Of a stretch of 56,464 nt of DNA, positions 1-9,193 are shown piece after piece. Location: positions 1 through 56,464 of the forward strand of contig NC_019728.1 of the NCBI RefSeq assembly GCF_000317435.1. The letters are read 5' to 3'. Positions within the stretch are counted from its first letter, which is position 1. Every line of letters begins with the position of its first letter. A program made the translations under genes and the position numbers. This DNA comes from Calothrix sp. PCC 6303 (GTDB lineage: Bacteria > Cyanobacteriota > Cyanobacteriia > Cyanobacteriales > Nostocaceae). The notes below the pieces were generated by a model. That model had not been told where the DNA came from and made no database searches. It saw nothing but the letters and a program-made list of their open reading frames with translations.

Positions 1-102
1 GTGTTTAAAATTTGAGTTATGCTCCATAGAAAAGGTCTAAACATCTCTTTTATGATGTTGCTCAATTAAGTTTTACTAAAACCAAACTTACAGCCTAAAA
101 AT

Positions 103-987
103 ATGAGAATTGTGGAGATTGGTCATGAAGGAGTTGGTAAAACAACATTCATGGCATCTATGTACGGTACTTTACAAAAAAGTATTGAAGGATTCAGTTT
201 GCGAGCAAGTCACGTAAACGATCACAATAGGCTAATAAAACTTTCAACAGATATTAAACAGAAAAAGTATCCAACCCCAACCGATCAAAGGCAAGAGTAT
301 AAATTTTACTTACAGTATCAAAATAAAGATATTTTCCCTTTTACATGGGCTGACTACAGGGGGGGAGCTATTCGAGAAACTCAAGATAGCGAACAAGCTA
401 CATTGTTACAGAAAGATTTACAGCAGGCAGATGGTATTCTAATTTTTTGTGATTGTCAGGCTCTTGTACAAAGAGATAGCCGAAAAAACCAGATTGGTAG
501 AATGACGGCACTGATTACAAATGCGTTAAAAAATATAGAACGCCCGATTGGACTTGCGGTTGTTTTGACTAAAGCAGATTTAGTTAATGAACTAAATGAA
601 GATGACTTCAAAATCTTTGAAGGATTGTCGAAAGCTATAAAAGCCAGTACCTACATTGCAAGCATGATGATTCCTGTTGCATGTGGTCCAGAACCGATAA
701 ATGTTGAATTACCTTTACTGTTTGTGCTTTACATAGGGGTTTTTATCCAAGCAAATTATCTTACTAAAGAAATCAATGAACATAAGCAGATGGCAGAATA
801 CTATGAAAAACAAACTTATGGTTTTGGTGGTTTTGTACAGGAGTTATGGGATATTTTCCAAGGTAATACAACTTACAGAGAAATGTCTCAAGAGAGTCTA
901 GAAAAAGCAACTACAAAGTACAAAGAATTAGAACCTTTGATTGAACCTGTGGAAGCATTGAAGAAGTATCTCTCTATTAGCGAGTAA
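103..987 (+). CDS. TRAFAC-type small GTPase, copy 1 of 3
   Basis: This 294-residue protein has a G1 P-loop GHEGVGKTT at residues 7-15, a G3-like motif DYRGG at 84-88 and a G4 motif TKAD at 156-159, so it should bind and hydrolyse GTP. The last ~75 residues are charged and probably coiled. The closest relative visible here is the GTPase at 2162-3151, which shares the block around WADYRGGAIRET almost word for word. It is first of a five-gene plus-strand train in which GTPases alternate with a partner family, and the next gene starts 38 bp downstream. No membrane segment is evident, so a cytoplasmic switch is likely. The biological role is inferred only from context: a multi-NTPase conflict or signalling cluster. 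The window starts only 102 bp upstream, so earlier operon members could be missing. Confidence 0.85.
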   Translation: MRIVEIGHEGVGKTTFMASMYGTLQKSIEGFSLRASHVNDHNRLIKLSTDIKQKKYPTPTDQRQEYKFYLQYQNKDIFPFTWADYRGGAIRETQDSEQATLLQKDLQQADGILIFCDCQALVQRDSRKNQIGRMTALITNALKNIERPIGLAVVLTKADLVNELNEDDFKIFEGLSKAIKASTYIASMMIPVACGPEPINVELPLLFVLYIGVFIQANYLTKEINEHKQMAEYYEKQTYGFGGFVQELWDIFQGNTTYREMSQESLEKATTKYKELEPLIEPVEALKKYLSISE

Positions 988-1025
988 GAAGACAAGGTGA
1001 AAAACAACTGGGAGGGGATTAACAA

Positions 1026-2153
1026 ATGTCTCGTTGGGCAGCTATTGTTTACGGTCGAACTTATGAAGTTGATTTTCGCTTCCTGGCTCTTCCTCATGAC
1101 TTTAATGGGGCAGAACAAAACTGGGCAATGATGCATATCCAAACGATGACTCGTCTGCCAGAAGACTTACCAGGTAAGCCAAGATGGGCTGTTTTCACGA
1201 ATGATAAGCTTTGTGTCATTGGAGTCGCCTGCATGGCGCGTGAGCTTGGTGGTCAAGCCAATACAAACAATGAAGATATAACGCGAGACCAAAGAAAACG
1301 TCCACTTTATACCTTTGTGGGGTATGCCACGAGACTCAACGACCAAGATGTAGTTGAAATACCTAACTATTTGGGTCAAGATTTAAGCCTTTTTAGCCTT
1401 CCTTACCATCAGTATGTATACCCAAATTGGCGAGTTAAATCTTATGATGAAAGAAGCAGTGTTGCCATTGCTACAACGTACCAGCCTTTATCGTACCCAA
1501 CTATTGTAATTCCTGCTGACTTAGAGAAAAGGGATTTTAGTTTGAATCTAGCAGAAGATGATGCAATTTACCTATGGCGTGATGATGACGAAAAACGGCA
1601 TTATTTATGGGCTTCTGCTGCAAAGCAAATTAGTGAAGTTAATAATAATGTCTCTCTGTGTTTAGGTCTAATGCGGAGTAGTGCTACCAATGGTGCTTTC
1701 CTTAACGTCACGATTGCTGATGTAGCCCACAAGGAAAAGATAATTAGAGTACTGGAAAGCACCTCTGCTCCTTCGGTAGATTCCACTTCGGTTGCAGTTT
1801 TAAGTCAACCCACGCCGAAGTTACGAAACGTTGGTGATGTAAGAGACAAAACAAGTTTAATATTGCAGCAAGTGAGTGCTTTGTTAATTGGAGCGATTAC
1901 TGGCTTCTTGGTGGCTAGACTACTTAAGTTGGGAGCCGCAAAAGTTGTAATCTATACTTTTGTTGGAGGAATCGTTACTTGGATTCTACTGCTTATTGCA
2001 CTGGGGGTTAATCTTCTGATTAAAAGAACTTCTTCTCAGAAACTGAAAAATAATGAATCAAGTGTTTTGTCCAAGCAGGATAGAATGTTTGGTTTTAGAG
2101 ACAAAACTGAGCAGGATGAGACAAAAGATGATGATTTTATGGGATGGAGATAA
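1026..2153 (+). CDS. GTPase-partner protein with two C-terminal membrane helices
   Basis: This 375-residue protein opens with a conserved ~120-residue domain (W-A-x-IVYGRTY-x-VDFRFL, later KPRW, GV-x-CM-x-R and RPLYTFVGY). The same domain recurs at the N-terminus of the protein at 4313-5773. Two hydrophobic segments at roughly residues 279-297 and 305-328 predict a hairpin in the membrane, followed by a hydrophilic tail ending in an acidic run and FMGWR. It sits between two GTPases, 8 bp before the next one, so an operon and a physical partnership are likely. It may act as a regulator or adaptor of the GTPases; published comparative genomics describes GTPase-associated domains in such clusters, but I cannot confirm that this is one of them. 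Function is unassigned. Confidence 0.8.
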   Translation: MSRWAAIVYGRTYEVDFRFLALPHDFNGAEQNWAMMHIQTMTRLPEDLPGKPRWAVFTNDKLCVIGVACMARELGGQANTNNEDITRDQRKRPLYTFVGYATRLNDQDVVEIPNYLGQDLSLFSLPYHQYVYPNWRVKSYDERSSVAIATTYQPLSYPTIVIPADLEKRDFSLNLAEDDAIYLWRDDDEKRHYLWASAAKQISEVNNNVSLCLGLMRSSATNGAFLNVTIADVAHKEKIIRVLESTSAPSVDSTSVAVLSQPTPKLRNVGDVRDKTSLILQQVSALLIGAITGFLVARLLKLGAAKVVIYTFVGGIVTWILLLIALGVNLLIKRTSSQKLKNNESSVLSKQDRMFGFRDKTEQDETKDDDFMGWR

Positions 2154-2161
2154 AGATAAGT

Positions 2162-3151
2162 ATGCGAATCATCATGCTCGGTCACACAGGAGTTGGCAAA
2201 ACTACTTATATGGCATCGCTCTACGGGAGTATGCAACAAAGTATAGAAGGATTTAGATTGAAAGCATCTGAACTTGAAGACCATAGGCGATGGGTAGACG
2301 TTGCCGAACAAATTCAGCAGGGTAAATATCCAGCACTAACAGACCAGAGACAAGAATATAATTTCTATTTGCGTTACCAAGGCAAGAATATTTTGAATTT
2401 TGCTTGGGCTGACTACCGGGGTGGAGCAATTCGGGAAACTAAAGAAAGTGAGCAAGCAAAAGCTTTGCTTCAAGACTTGAAAACAGCAGACGGCATTATG
2501 CTGTTTTGCGATTGTAATGCTCTTGCCCAAGGCGATTCCCGCAGCAATCAAATCGGTAGGATGACAACACTTGTTAGTCAAGCATTACGAGAATTAGATC
2601 GTCCAATGTGTTTGGCTATTGTCCTCACTAAGACTGACTTGGTAGGAGATTTTCAGGTGGACTTACTGCAAAGTTTTAATGGTTTGATTTCAGCCATCAA
2701 CGCCAGTGACTTTGTATTGGGTGCTTTGCTTCCCATAGCCTGCGGGAACCAGCTATGTAATGTACCCATGCCTTTGCTGTTCGTTCTTCACGCCACTGTT
2801 GCATTTCAAGCAGCAACGATCTATGCAGGGGTTGAGTCTCATGCAGAACGTGCCAAATCCTATGAAGCACAAAGCCGAGGGTTTGTAGGAGTAGCAGATT
2901 GGGTTATTTCCAAAATCAGTAACCAAGAAACTTATCGAGAAATGGTGGCTAAGGAGAAGAGAAAAGTTGTAGAGAAGCAGCGGGAATTTGAGAAAATTAT
3001 CGAACCAGCAATGTCTTTATACAACTATGTCCAAAAATTACCCTTAATAAAACCTGACTTTGATTTATATGATTATGCAAGACTGCTCTCAGAAATTCAA
3101 GGTGGGGTTATCGAAAATTCTGTGAGCAATTCGGATATTTGGATTATTTAA
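2162..3151 (+). CDS. TRAFAC-type small GTPase, copy 2 of 3
   Basis: A 329-residue paralogue of the GTPase at 103-987. The P-loop GHTGVGKT is at residues 7-14, with DYRGG (G3) and TKTD (G4) following at the same spacing. The start at 2162 is preferred over an in-frame ATG 18 bp upstream because it matches the paralogue's N-terminus (MRI-x-M/E-x-GH) and leaves a short gap after the upstream stop; GGAGATAAAG lies just before it. The C-terminal ~100 residues are longer than in copy 1 and finish in SDIWII, a tail resembling the C-termini of the proteins at 4313-5773 and 5809-6627. The close duplication suggests the two GTPases may work as a pair or heterodimer, which is inference. Confidence 0.85.
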   Translation: MRIIMLGHTGVGKTTYMASLYGSMQQSIEGFRLKASELEDHRRWVDVAEQIQQGKYPALTDQRQEYNFYLRYQGKNILNFAWADYRGGAIRETKESEQAKALLQDLKTADGIMLFCDCNALAQGDSRSNQIGRMTTLVSQALRELDRPMCLAIVLTKTDLVGDFQVDLLQSFNGLISAINASDFVLGALLPIACGNQLCNVPMPLLFVLHATVAFQAATIYAGVESHAERAKSYEAQSRGFVGVADWVISKISNQETYREMVAKEKRKVVEKQREFEKIIEPAMSLYNYVQKLPLIKPDFDLYDYARLLSEIQGGVIENSVSNSDIWII

Positions 3152-3321
3152 ATTTCTTAATTCTCAACTAATAGTTCATTTATAAAGCAAATCTTCAGCT
3201 TATCTGAATCTGTGAAATTGGATTTATTTTTTTAATTCCATACAAAAAAAATTTAGAGTTTACGTTTTTCTTGAAAAATCAACTCTAATAGTCGCACTAA
3301 TGATTAACAAAGGAGATATTT

Positions 3322-4320
3322 ATGGTAGCTGAGGCTAAGATTACGATGTTAGGTCTTGAGGGATCAGGAAAAACCTGCTATATGCTAGGACTATATGCGA
3401 CTATGCAGATGGGCTTACAAGGATTCACCTTAACAGCCACTGACATGGACGAAGACTTGAGATTAACTAGTTTATGGGAGAGAATGGTTGACGAAGAAGG
3501 AGAAAATCGGTGGCCCTTTCCAACAGGCGTAGAGTCCCATCAATACGAGTTTGACTTCAGCTATGGTATGAGACCACTGATTAAATTCGATTGGTTAGAT
3601 TACCGAGGCGGAGATATGAAGGGTTTCTCCACACAAGAAGGTGTTCAGATACTAACGAAGCGACTTTTAGAATCAAGTTGCGTGTTTTTATGTATTTCTG
3701 GGGAGTACTTAAAGCAAGAAGTAAGCAGTGACATGGAACTAATGTCTCTTGCTAAGAAAACGGGTGTTGACAGAATGAATAAATTCCTGATGGATATATC
3801 AAAAAATCTTAAGGAATGCCAAAGACCTTTTCCCATTGTGATTGTAATTACTAAGTTCGACCAATGTTACGAACGGGCAAAAGATAAGGTATCAAAGGAA
3901 AAGTTATTTGATGACATTAAAAAAATGTTTAATGCGTTATTCTTGCCAAATAAAGATTGGCTAGTGATGCTCTGTCCAGTAACTTTAGGTAAAGGGCTGG
4001 AAAATGATGGTGTTACTGGAGAGATACAGCCTAAAAACTTACATTTACCTCTGTTGTTTGCATTGTATGCAAAGTTTCGTGAATATGCAATGACTGAACA
4101 AGCTAGAGTTAATGAAACACAAATCAGATTAGATATATTAAGAAGTGGAAACTGGTTTCAAAGATTTTTTACTGGCGACGACCAACGTGTAGCTGAGTCG
4201 TCTTTAGAAAATTATCAAAATCATCTGCAAGAGATTCAGCAAAGAATGGCTTTATTAGCTCAAGAATTAACAAACGCGCAAATATTCCTTGGCGGAAAGG
4301 AGCAACAAGTTGATGTTTGA
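3322..4320 (+). CDS. TRAFAC-type small GTPase, copy 3 of 3 (divergent)
   Basis: A 332-residue GTPase with P-loop GLEGSGKT at residues 11-18, DYRGG, and a G4-like TKFD. It is more divergent from copies 1 and 2 than they are from each other, and it carries an insertion after the P-loop region. The C-terminal ~70 residues are predicted helical and coiled. A strong ribosome-binding site (AAAGGAG, about 3309-3315) precedes the ATG after a 170-bp AT-rich gap, so this gene may have its own promoter or expression level. Its stop overlaps the start of the partner gene at 4313 by 8 bp, implying translational coupling. The GTPase-then-partner order repeats the 103/1026 pair. GTP binding is well supported; the cellular role is not known. 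Confidence 0.85.
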   Translation: MVAEAKITMLGLEGSGKTCYMLGLYATMQMGLQGFTLTATDMDEDLRLTSLWERMVDEEGENRWPFPTGVESHQYEFDFSYGMRPLIKFDWLDYRGGDMKGFSTQEGVQILTKRLLESSCVFLCISGEYLKQEVSSDMELMSLAKKTGVDRMNKFLMDISKNLKECQRPFPIVIVITKFDQCYERAKDKVSKEKLFDDIKKMFNALFLPNKDWLVMLCPVTLGKGLENDGVTGEIQPKNLHLPLLFALYAKFREYAMTEQARVNETQIRLDILRSGNWFQRFFTGDDQRVAESSLENYQNHLQEIQQRMALLAQELTNAQIFLGGKEQQVDV

Positions 4321-5773
4321 AGAAACTTCCGATATTGTTCTCGATACACAAACTCCTGTATCAAAATGGGCACCCATTGTATATGGGCGAACTTATGCAG
4401 TAGATTTTCGCTTTCTTGTTATTCCTGATAATTTTGATGACAATCTCAAAGATTTATTATGGCAGTATATTAAAGTAACAACCCGTGAAGCAGAAAACCT
4501 CTCAGGAAACCCACGTTGGATATTTATAAGGGGTAAAAAACGCTGTGTGGTTGGCGTGACTTGTATGGTCAGGGATTTAATAGGTTTCCAAGCAGACAAT
4601 ACTCCAGAAGATTTAACAAGAGATAAACTTGGGCGACCTTTGTATACCTTTGTGGGTTATGTTTCACAAGACCCCATGATTACTGCTGTCCCAGCTATGA
4701 ATTTGGAGCTTTTCGCCGAGCCTTACAAAGAATTTGTCCCAAAGAAATGGCAAGAAATTTATGCTGACCTTGGCAGCAATCAAGCGGCTACACAGGAACT
4801 GAAATCACAGTATGAAAGAGAATTTAATCTAGAAGAAGTCGCAACTGAAGATTTAGAAGCAAAAAAAATTTCAATTGAGAATTTGTTAACAAGTGGTCAA
4901 AATTCTATAATATTTTGGAATATTTCTAATACCAGAAATATATGGTTTACTGCCTCAACAAACAGGGAACCTTTATCAATTTGTTTTGGAAATTTCAACA
5001 AGCGGGATTTAATTAATTCTGTGTATATGAATGCTGCAATTGATGAAAAAGAAGGTAGAGAAGAAGTTGAGAAGGTAAAGAAAGTTTCAAAAACGCAATT
5101 GAATTCTCAATTTGAGAATTCAACGTACACACAATCGCCTTCTCAGCGTTTTAATGAACAAGTTCACTCATCCAGTCAATCTGATGAGCAATGGGACAGT
5201 GAATATCTAGGGATAGAAGATGATATTTATCAAACTGATAAAGAAGAAATGTCTTTTATTGTAAGTATTTCTAAGCCAGGTTATGAATTTACTAGAAAAG
5301 CACTTGGAGAGGGGATAGCAAATGGATTATCTTTCATTAACCGTAATACTGTTGGAAAGATAGCTGAAATTAGATATGGAAAAGAAAATGTTAATAAAAT
5401 GCATGAGCAGATAATAGGTGTAGATGAATTAGTGACAGAACTAAAAAAAACAATAGAGAAACTAGAAAAACTACAAAAACAGAGAGAAACATTAATAGCA
5501 GAAAACCGAGAAGCTGAATTGCATAAATTAAATGAGTCTATTGAGTCTCTCAAAAAACAGAAAAAAGACTTAAAACAAGAGCTTGATGACATTGAAGAAA
5601 ATTCACGTTCTCGAAGAACTAACCAATCAATTCAGCCACGGCAAACTGAAAAGAGAGCAAAAACAAACCCCAATTTAGGTTTTCAGGACAAAGAAATTAT
5701 GGAAAACAAACAAATTGATAGCGATACTAATGCTAAAAAATCGTCGCAATCAAAAGATATTTGGGAATTGTAA
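4313..5773 (+). CDS. GTPase-partner protein with coiled-coil C-terminus
   Basis: A 486-residue protein. I chose the ATG at 4313 because a good AAGGAG sits upstream; an in-frame TTG lies 24 bp earlier. Residues ~15-125 repeat the domain of the 1026-2153 protein (W-A-PIVYGRTY-x-VDFRFL, NPRW, GV-x-CM-V-R, RPLYTFVGY). The rest differs: a low-complexity linker, then a strong coiled coil at about residues 370-440 (LEKLQKQRETL and ESLKKQKKDLKQEL), and a final KDIWEL. It has no obvious membrane helices, so the two paralogous partners appear to deliver the same N-terminal module to membrane and to coiled-coil assemblies respectively (inference). It is the last gene of the plus-strand train, ending 35 bp from the end of the converging minus-strand train. 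Confidence 0.8.
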   Translation: MFEETSDIVLDTQTPVSKWAPIVYGRTYAVDFRFLVIPDNFDDNLKDLLWQYIKVTTREAENLSGNPRWIFIRGKKRCVVGVTCMVRDLIGFQADNTPEDLTRDKLGRPLYTFVGYVSQDPMITAVPAMNLELFAEPYKEFVPKKWQEIYADLGSNQAATQELKSQYEREFNLEEVATEDLEAKKISIENLLTSGQNSIIFWNISNTRNIWFTASTNREPLSICFGNFNKRDLINSVYMNAAIDEKEGREEVEKVKKVSKTQLNSQFENSTYTQSPSQRFNEQVHSSSQSDEQWDSEYLGIEDDIYQTDKEEMSFIVSISKPGYEFTRKALGEGIANGLSFINRNTVGKIAEIRYGKENVNKMHEQIIGVDELVTELKKTIEKLEKLQKQRETLIAENREAELHKLNESIESLKKQKKDLKQELDDIEENSRSRRTNQSIQPRQTEKRAKTNPNLGFQDKEIMENKQIDSDTNAKKSSQSKDIWEL

Positions 5774-5808
5774 ACTAATAATTTTATTAGTTTCTTTTAT
5801 TTCACTGG

Positions 5809-6627
5809 TTACAAATCCCATACATCATCTTTACCTGGCTTTGAACTTGATAGCCTTTGGCGAAGGCGCTCTCGGTCTTCATTAGCTTTGTCAAGTTCTG
5901 CTTGTACCTCTTGTAACTGTCCTTGTAGTTGATTACGTTCTTGTTCAACGTTGATCAATTTTACCTCAGCTTGAGAAAGTTCTGCTTTCAGTTGAATTTG
6001 TAAGCGATTCGCCTGATGTTGTAACTCCGATTTTTCATTTTCTAATTTTTTAATATTGTCTAGAAGATTATTTTGTTGTTGTTTTAAAGATTCTAAATTA
6101 GATTGAAACTGCGATCGCTCTTGTTCGTATGTGGCTATTCTCTGCAAGAGACATTCATTTTCTTGTGTGATTTGTGCAACCTGACTTTGTAAATGCGATC
6201 GCTCTTGCTCAATTTTTATTTTCTCCTTACTGATAGTTTCTGCTTGTGATTGGAATTGCGATTTTTCCTGTTCAAGGGATAATACTTTTGTACTTAAATC
6301 CCTTTTATCATTATTTAAGATATTAATTTGTGATTCCAGGTGTGATTTCTCTTGTGCAAATTGTGATTGGAGTTGTTGTAAAGATTTCTCTAATCTTATC
6401 TTTTCGTTTTGCAATTCTACAATTTCTGCCTGCGAAAGAGAAGGTAAATGGTGTAGTTTAATCCATATTTCTCGTGCCCAATTTAACTTTGTCTTCTCTT
6501 TAGATATATACTCATCAGGTATCTGACCCGCAAATGTCAACGGATAGGGCGTTAAATCCCAGCTACAAATTGGGCAAATTACTTCACCTTGTGTGTATTC
6601 AGAATTGCAAACAGGACAATTGTTCAT
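5809..6627 (-). CDS. Zinc-ribbon coiled-coil protein
   Basis: A 272-residue protein starting with a probable zinc ribbon: Cys4-x2-Cys7 and Cys18-x2-Cys21 (CPVC and CPIC). From about residue 65 to 260 it is an almost uninterrupted coiled coil rich in Gln, Glu and Lys with heptad-like hydrophobics. It ends GKDDVWDL, strikingly like the tails KDIWEL (4313-5773) and SDIWII (2162-3151). It begins 3 bp after the stop of the double AAA+ gene and so belongs to the minus-strand operon. It could be a scaffold or adaptor linking the AAA+ machine to the GTPase side; this is inference from the shared tail. The family is not recognised. Confidence 0.8.
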   Translation of the reverse strand: MNNCPVCNSEYTQGEVICPICSWDLTPYPLTFAGQIPDEYISKEKTKLNWAREIWIKLHHLPSLSQAEIVELQNEKIRLEKSLQQLQSQFAQEKSHLESQINILNNDKRDLSTKVLSLEQEKSQFQSQAETISKEKIKIEQERSHLQSQVAQITQENECLLQRIATYEQERSQFQSNLESLKQQQNNLLDNIKKLENEKSELQHQANRLQIQLKAELSQAEVKLINVEQERNQLQGQLQEVQAELDKANEDRERLRQRLSSSKPGKDDVWDL

Positions 6628-6630
6628 AAT

Positions 6631-9177
6631 TTAGTTCAAACTAGGAATATCACTAATTGCAAAAGTCAGCATTGCTTCTCCAGTTAAATGCTCGCGTGAT
6701 ATTCTATTCTTCCACTGCCGAACCATTCTTTCGTAAAAATTTCGCACTTCTCGCCCATTACCGAATTTTCTGTTTCGAGTAGCATACATTCTATTAAAAG
6801 TCTCTCTCAACTTATTAGCTACGTTGTCCGGGCACTTGATTTTATTCTGAGTGCATAGTTCCATGAAAATTCTAAAAAGCTCTGTGCCGTTATAGTCGGG
6901 AAATTCAATCTGGTCATTAATTCGTGAGGAAATTCCAGAATTAGCGTTGAGAAAATTCTCCATTTCCAGGGAATAGCCTGCGAGAATCACTACCAAACGA
7001 TGGCGCTGATTTTCCATCATCGGCACTAAGGTATCAATCGCTTCTAGACCAAAACTCGATTCAGCTAAGGAATATGCTTCATCAATAAACAAAACACCAT
7101 CTAGAGCAGATTCAATAACTTTTTTGATTTTGGGTGCGGTTTGTCCAACATATTCTGCTACAAGATCGCTATATCCCACTTCCACAAAATGCCCTTTCTT
7201 CAGTAACCCCAAAGCTTTAAATATTTCGCCAACTATCCGAGCCACAGTTGTTTTACCTGTACCCGGATTGCCGAGAAACAACAAATGTCTGGTTTCTAAA
7301 GTACTAAATGAATCATAGCCTTCTGCTTTCAGGCGTTGGTTAGCTCTTTCGGTATTAATTAACTCATTGACTCTCTGCTTTACATTTAGCAACCCAATCA
7401 TGTTATCCAGTTTTTGCCGGAGTTGCTGTAGATTATCTTTGTCTTTGACTCCTTGTTGGCTAATTTCTCGCTCCTTGGCTGGCAAATCATCTAACTGAAG
7501 GGGTTCGTGTAAGAAGTCTAAATTATTCTGGGCGATACGTTGCGCTCGTAGCTCATCCATTGATTGAAAAAGGTTCTGCACAAGTCCTGCGTTGCCAAAC
7601 TTGTCATCTCGTTCCTCATAAAGTCGGGTAAACAAATTTATAAGCGCTGTTTCTAGCTGAGGCGCAATTACTCCTTGTATCTGAGAGATTTGCTGATGAA
7701 ATATTTCCATCAGTTCTTCTGGTTTATAGTCCTCAAACAAGACTTCTTTACGAAAACGCCGCTCTAGTCCAGGGTTCGAGTTGATAAACTCACTTATTCT
7801 GTCAGGATAACCTGCAATAATGACGGCTAAGCGATGCTTGTCATCTTCCATTCGCTTGAGTAATGTGTTGATGGTTTCTAAACCAAAACTGTCATTCGGT
7901 CCTTGGTTGAGGTTATAGGCTTCGTCGATGAAGAGAACCCCATCTACAGCACTGTCGATAACACTATCTGTTTTCATCGCAGTTTGTCCTAGATACCCAG
8001 CCACCAAATCTTGACGTGCAACCTCAACAACGTGTCCCCGCCGCAGTAATCCTAAATCTCGATAAATTTCGCCAATGAGTCTAGCAACTGTAGTTTTACC
8101 CGTTCCAGGATTACCTTTAAAGACCAGGTGCAAACGAGGAGGTTCTGTAAACAGTCCTTGCTGCTGACGTATATTCTCGACTTTCAATACCTCCGCTCTT
8201 TGTTTAACCACTTCTTTTACCGACTGTAACCCTATCATTTTTTGGAGACGCTCCAAACCAGGTTTGGAAGAGACATTGCCTGAAAGCCACTTCTGTTTTC
8301 TCGCTTCTGCAAGAGAAATTTCCTTAGCTATAGCGAAGCAATCATACCAGTAATTCAACTGGCGATTTTCTGCGGCAATCCATCGGGATAAAAGTTGAAT
8401 TGTTCCCCAGTCAACAGGTTTTTCTTTATCGAGTCGAAAATAGTGAATTAAATACTCAATCTCATCTGCTATGGGCGCACCCAAACGGCAAATATTCAAT
8501 GATTGTCCTGCTTGTTCTCGATTCAGCAGTAAGTTCTCAAGATATGTAAAACGATGGCGACGGCAAAATTCTTCAAGACCGTTCCGATTTTCATAATGAA
8601 ATATAAAGATACAACGATTGCGATTATTAGCTGGTAAACGTGACCATTCAATAATGCGTCCAAATAATTCTTGTTGGTTAGCGAAGTTGGCTAAACCTTC
8701 AGCATAAGAAAACACAATCGCCGACAGTTGCTCCATTTCTACCATCGCCGTATGAAAATATGGAATAACCGTAATATCCCTCATCAGCGAAGGGGCTTGA
8801 GGAGGAGATGCGACAGAAACAGCAGGCGTAGGAGCAACAGGCTCAGACCTATTTGGCAATAGTCTTTTTTTGCGCCCCAAAGGTCCTGGTTTTACCATCA
8901 TTTCACTGTTTTTCGGTGGTAATGGATTTGTAGAAGCGCGACGAGGTAAGCAGCGATCGCGAGACTCCCGATCTAGAAAATAAAGTTTGCGATGCCCATC
9001 AAAGAAGAGGATACGCTGATATCCCTGGGATTTTAAGTATCGATGTAACACCCATTCAATATCACGCAGCAGCAACTCTGGCGTGCAAAATTGGTCGCTC
9101 GTGTTTGCGCCGTAAAGAATGATGAAGCGATCGCCTGCTTCTAAATTCAACCCTGCCGTAACTCTTTCGACAGTCAT
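6631..9177 (-). CDS. Tandem AAA+ ATPase (CbbX/SpoVK-like, two AAA domains)
   Basis: An 848-residue protein with two complete CbbX/SpoVK-like AAA+ modules. Walker A motifs GNPGTGKTT occur near residues 353 and 635, each followed by Walker B VLFIDEAY (about 415 and 695) and arginine-bearing sensor regions. Each module also has the GLxSVK/GLLNVK-type lead-in (MIGLQSVKEVVKQR and MIGLLNVKQRVNEL). The first ~290 residues are an unassigned domain with a short Pro-rich linker. CbbX-type ATPases form hexameric remodelling rings, so this is likely to remodel or unfold a partner using ATP. It lies 16 bp downstream of the coiled-coil gene and 3 bp upstream of the zinc-ribbon gene, a tightly packed operon. 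Confidence 0.9.
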   Translation of the reverse strand: MTVERVTAGLNLEAGDRFIILYGANTSDQFCTPELLLRDIEWVLHRYLKSQGYQRILFFDGHRKLYFLDRESRDRCLPRRASTNPLPPKNSEMMVKPGPLGRKKRLLPNRSEPVAPTPAVSVASPPQAPSLMRDITVIPYFHTAMVEMEQLSAIVFSYAEGLANFANQQELFGRIIEWSRLPANNRNRCIFIFHYENRNGLEEFCRRHRFTYLENLLLNREQAGQSLNICRLGAPIADEIEYLIHYFRLDKEKPVDWGTIQLLSRWIAAENRQLNYWYDCFAIAKEISLAEARKQKWLSGNVSSKPGLERLQKMIGLQSVKEVVKQRAEVLKVENIRQQQGLFTEPPRLHLVFKGNPGTGKTTVARLIGEIYRDLGLLRRGHVVEVARQDLVAGYLGQTAMKTDSVIDSAVDGVLFIDEAYNLNQGPNDSFGLETINTLLKRMEDDKHRLAVIIAGYPDRISEFINSNPGLERRFRKEVLFEDYKPEELMEIFHQQISQIQGVIAPQLETALINLFTRLYEERDDKFGNAGLVQNLFQSMDELRAQRIAQNNLDFLHEPLQLDDLPAKEREISQQGVKDKDNLQQLRQKLDNMIGLLNVKQRVNELINTERANQRLKAEGYDSFSTLETRHLLFLGNPGTGKTTVARIVGEIFKALGLLKKGHFVEVGYSDLVAEYVGQTAPKIKKVIESALDGVLFIDEAYSLAESSFGLEAIDTLVPMMENQRHRLVVILAGYSLEMENFLNANSGISSRINDQIEFPDYNGTELFRIFMELCTQNKIKCPDNVANKLRETFNRMYATRNRKFGNGREVRNFYERMVRQWKNRISREHLTGEAMLTFAISDIPSLN

Positions 9178-9193
9178 ACCTGTAATATTTCCG

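Noticed and set aside
888-1142. 84-codon minus-strand ORF over the end of the first GTPase
   Set aside because: It runs antisense across two well-supported genes and has no protein-like motif.
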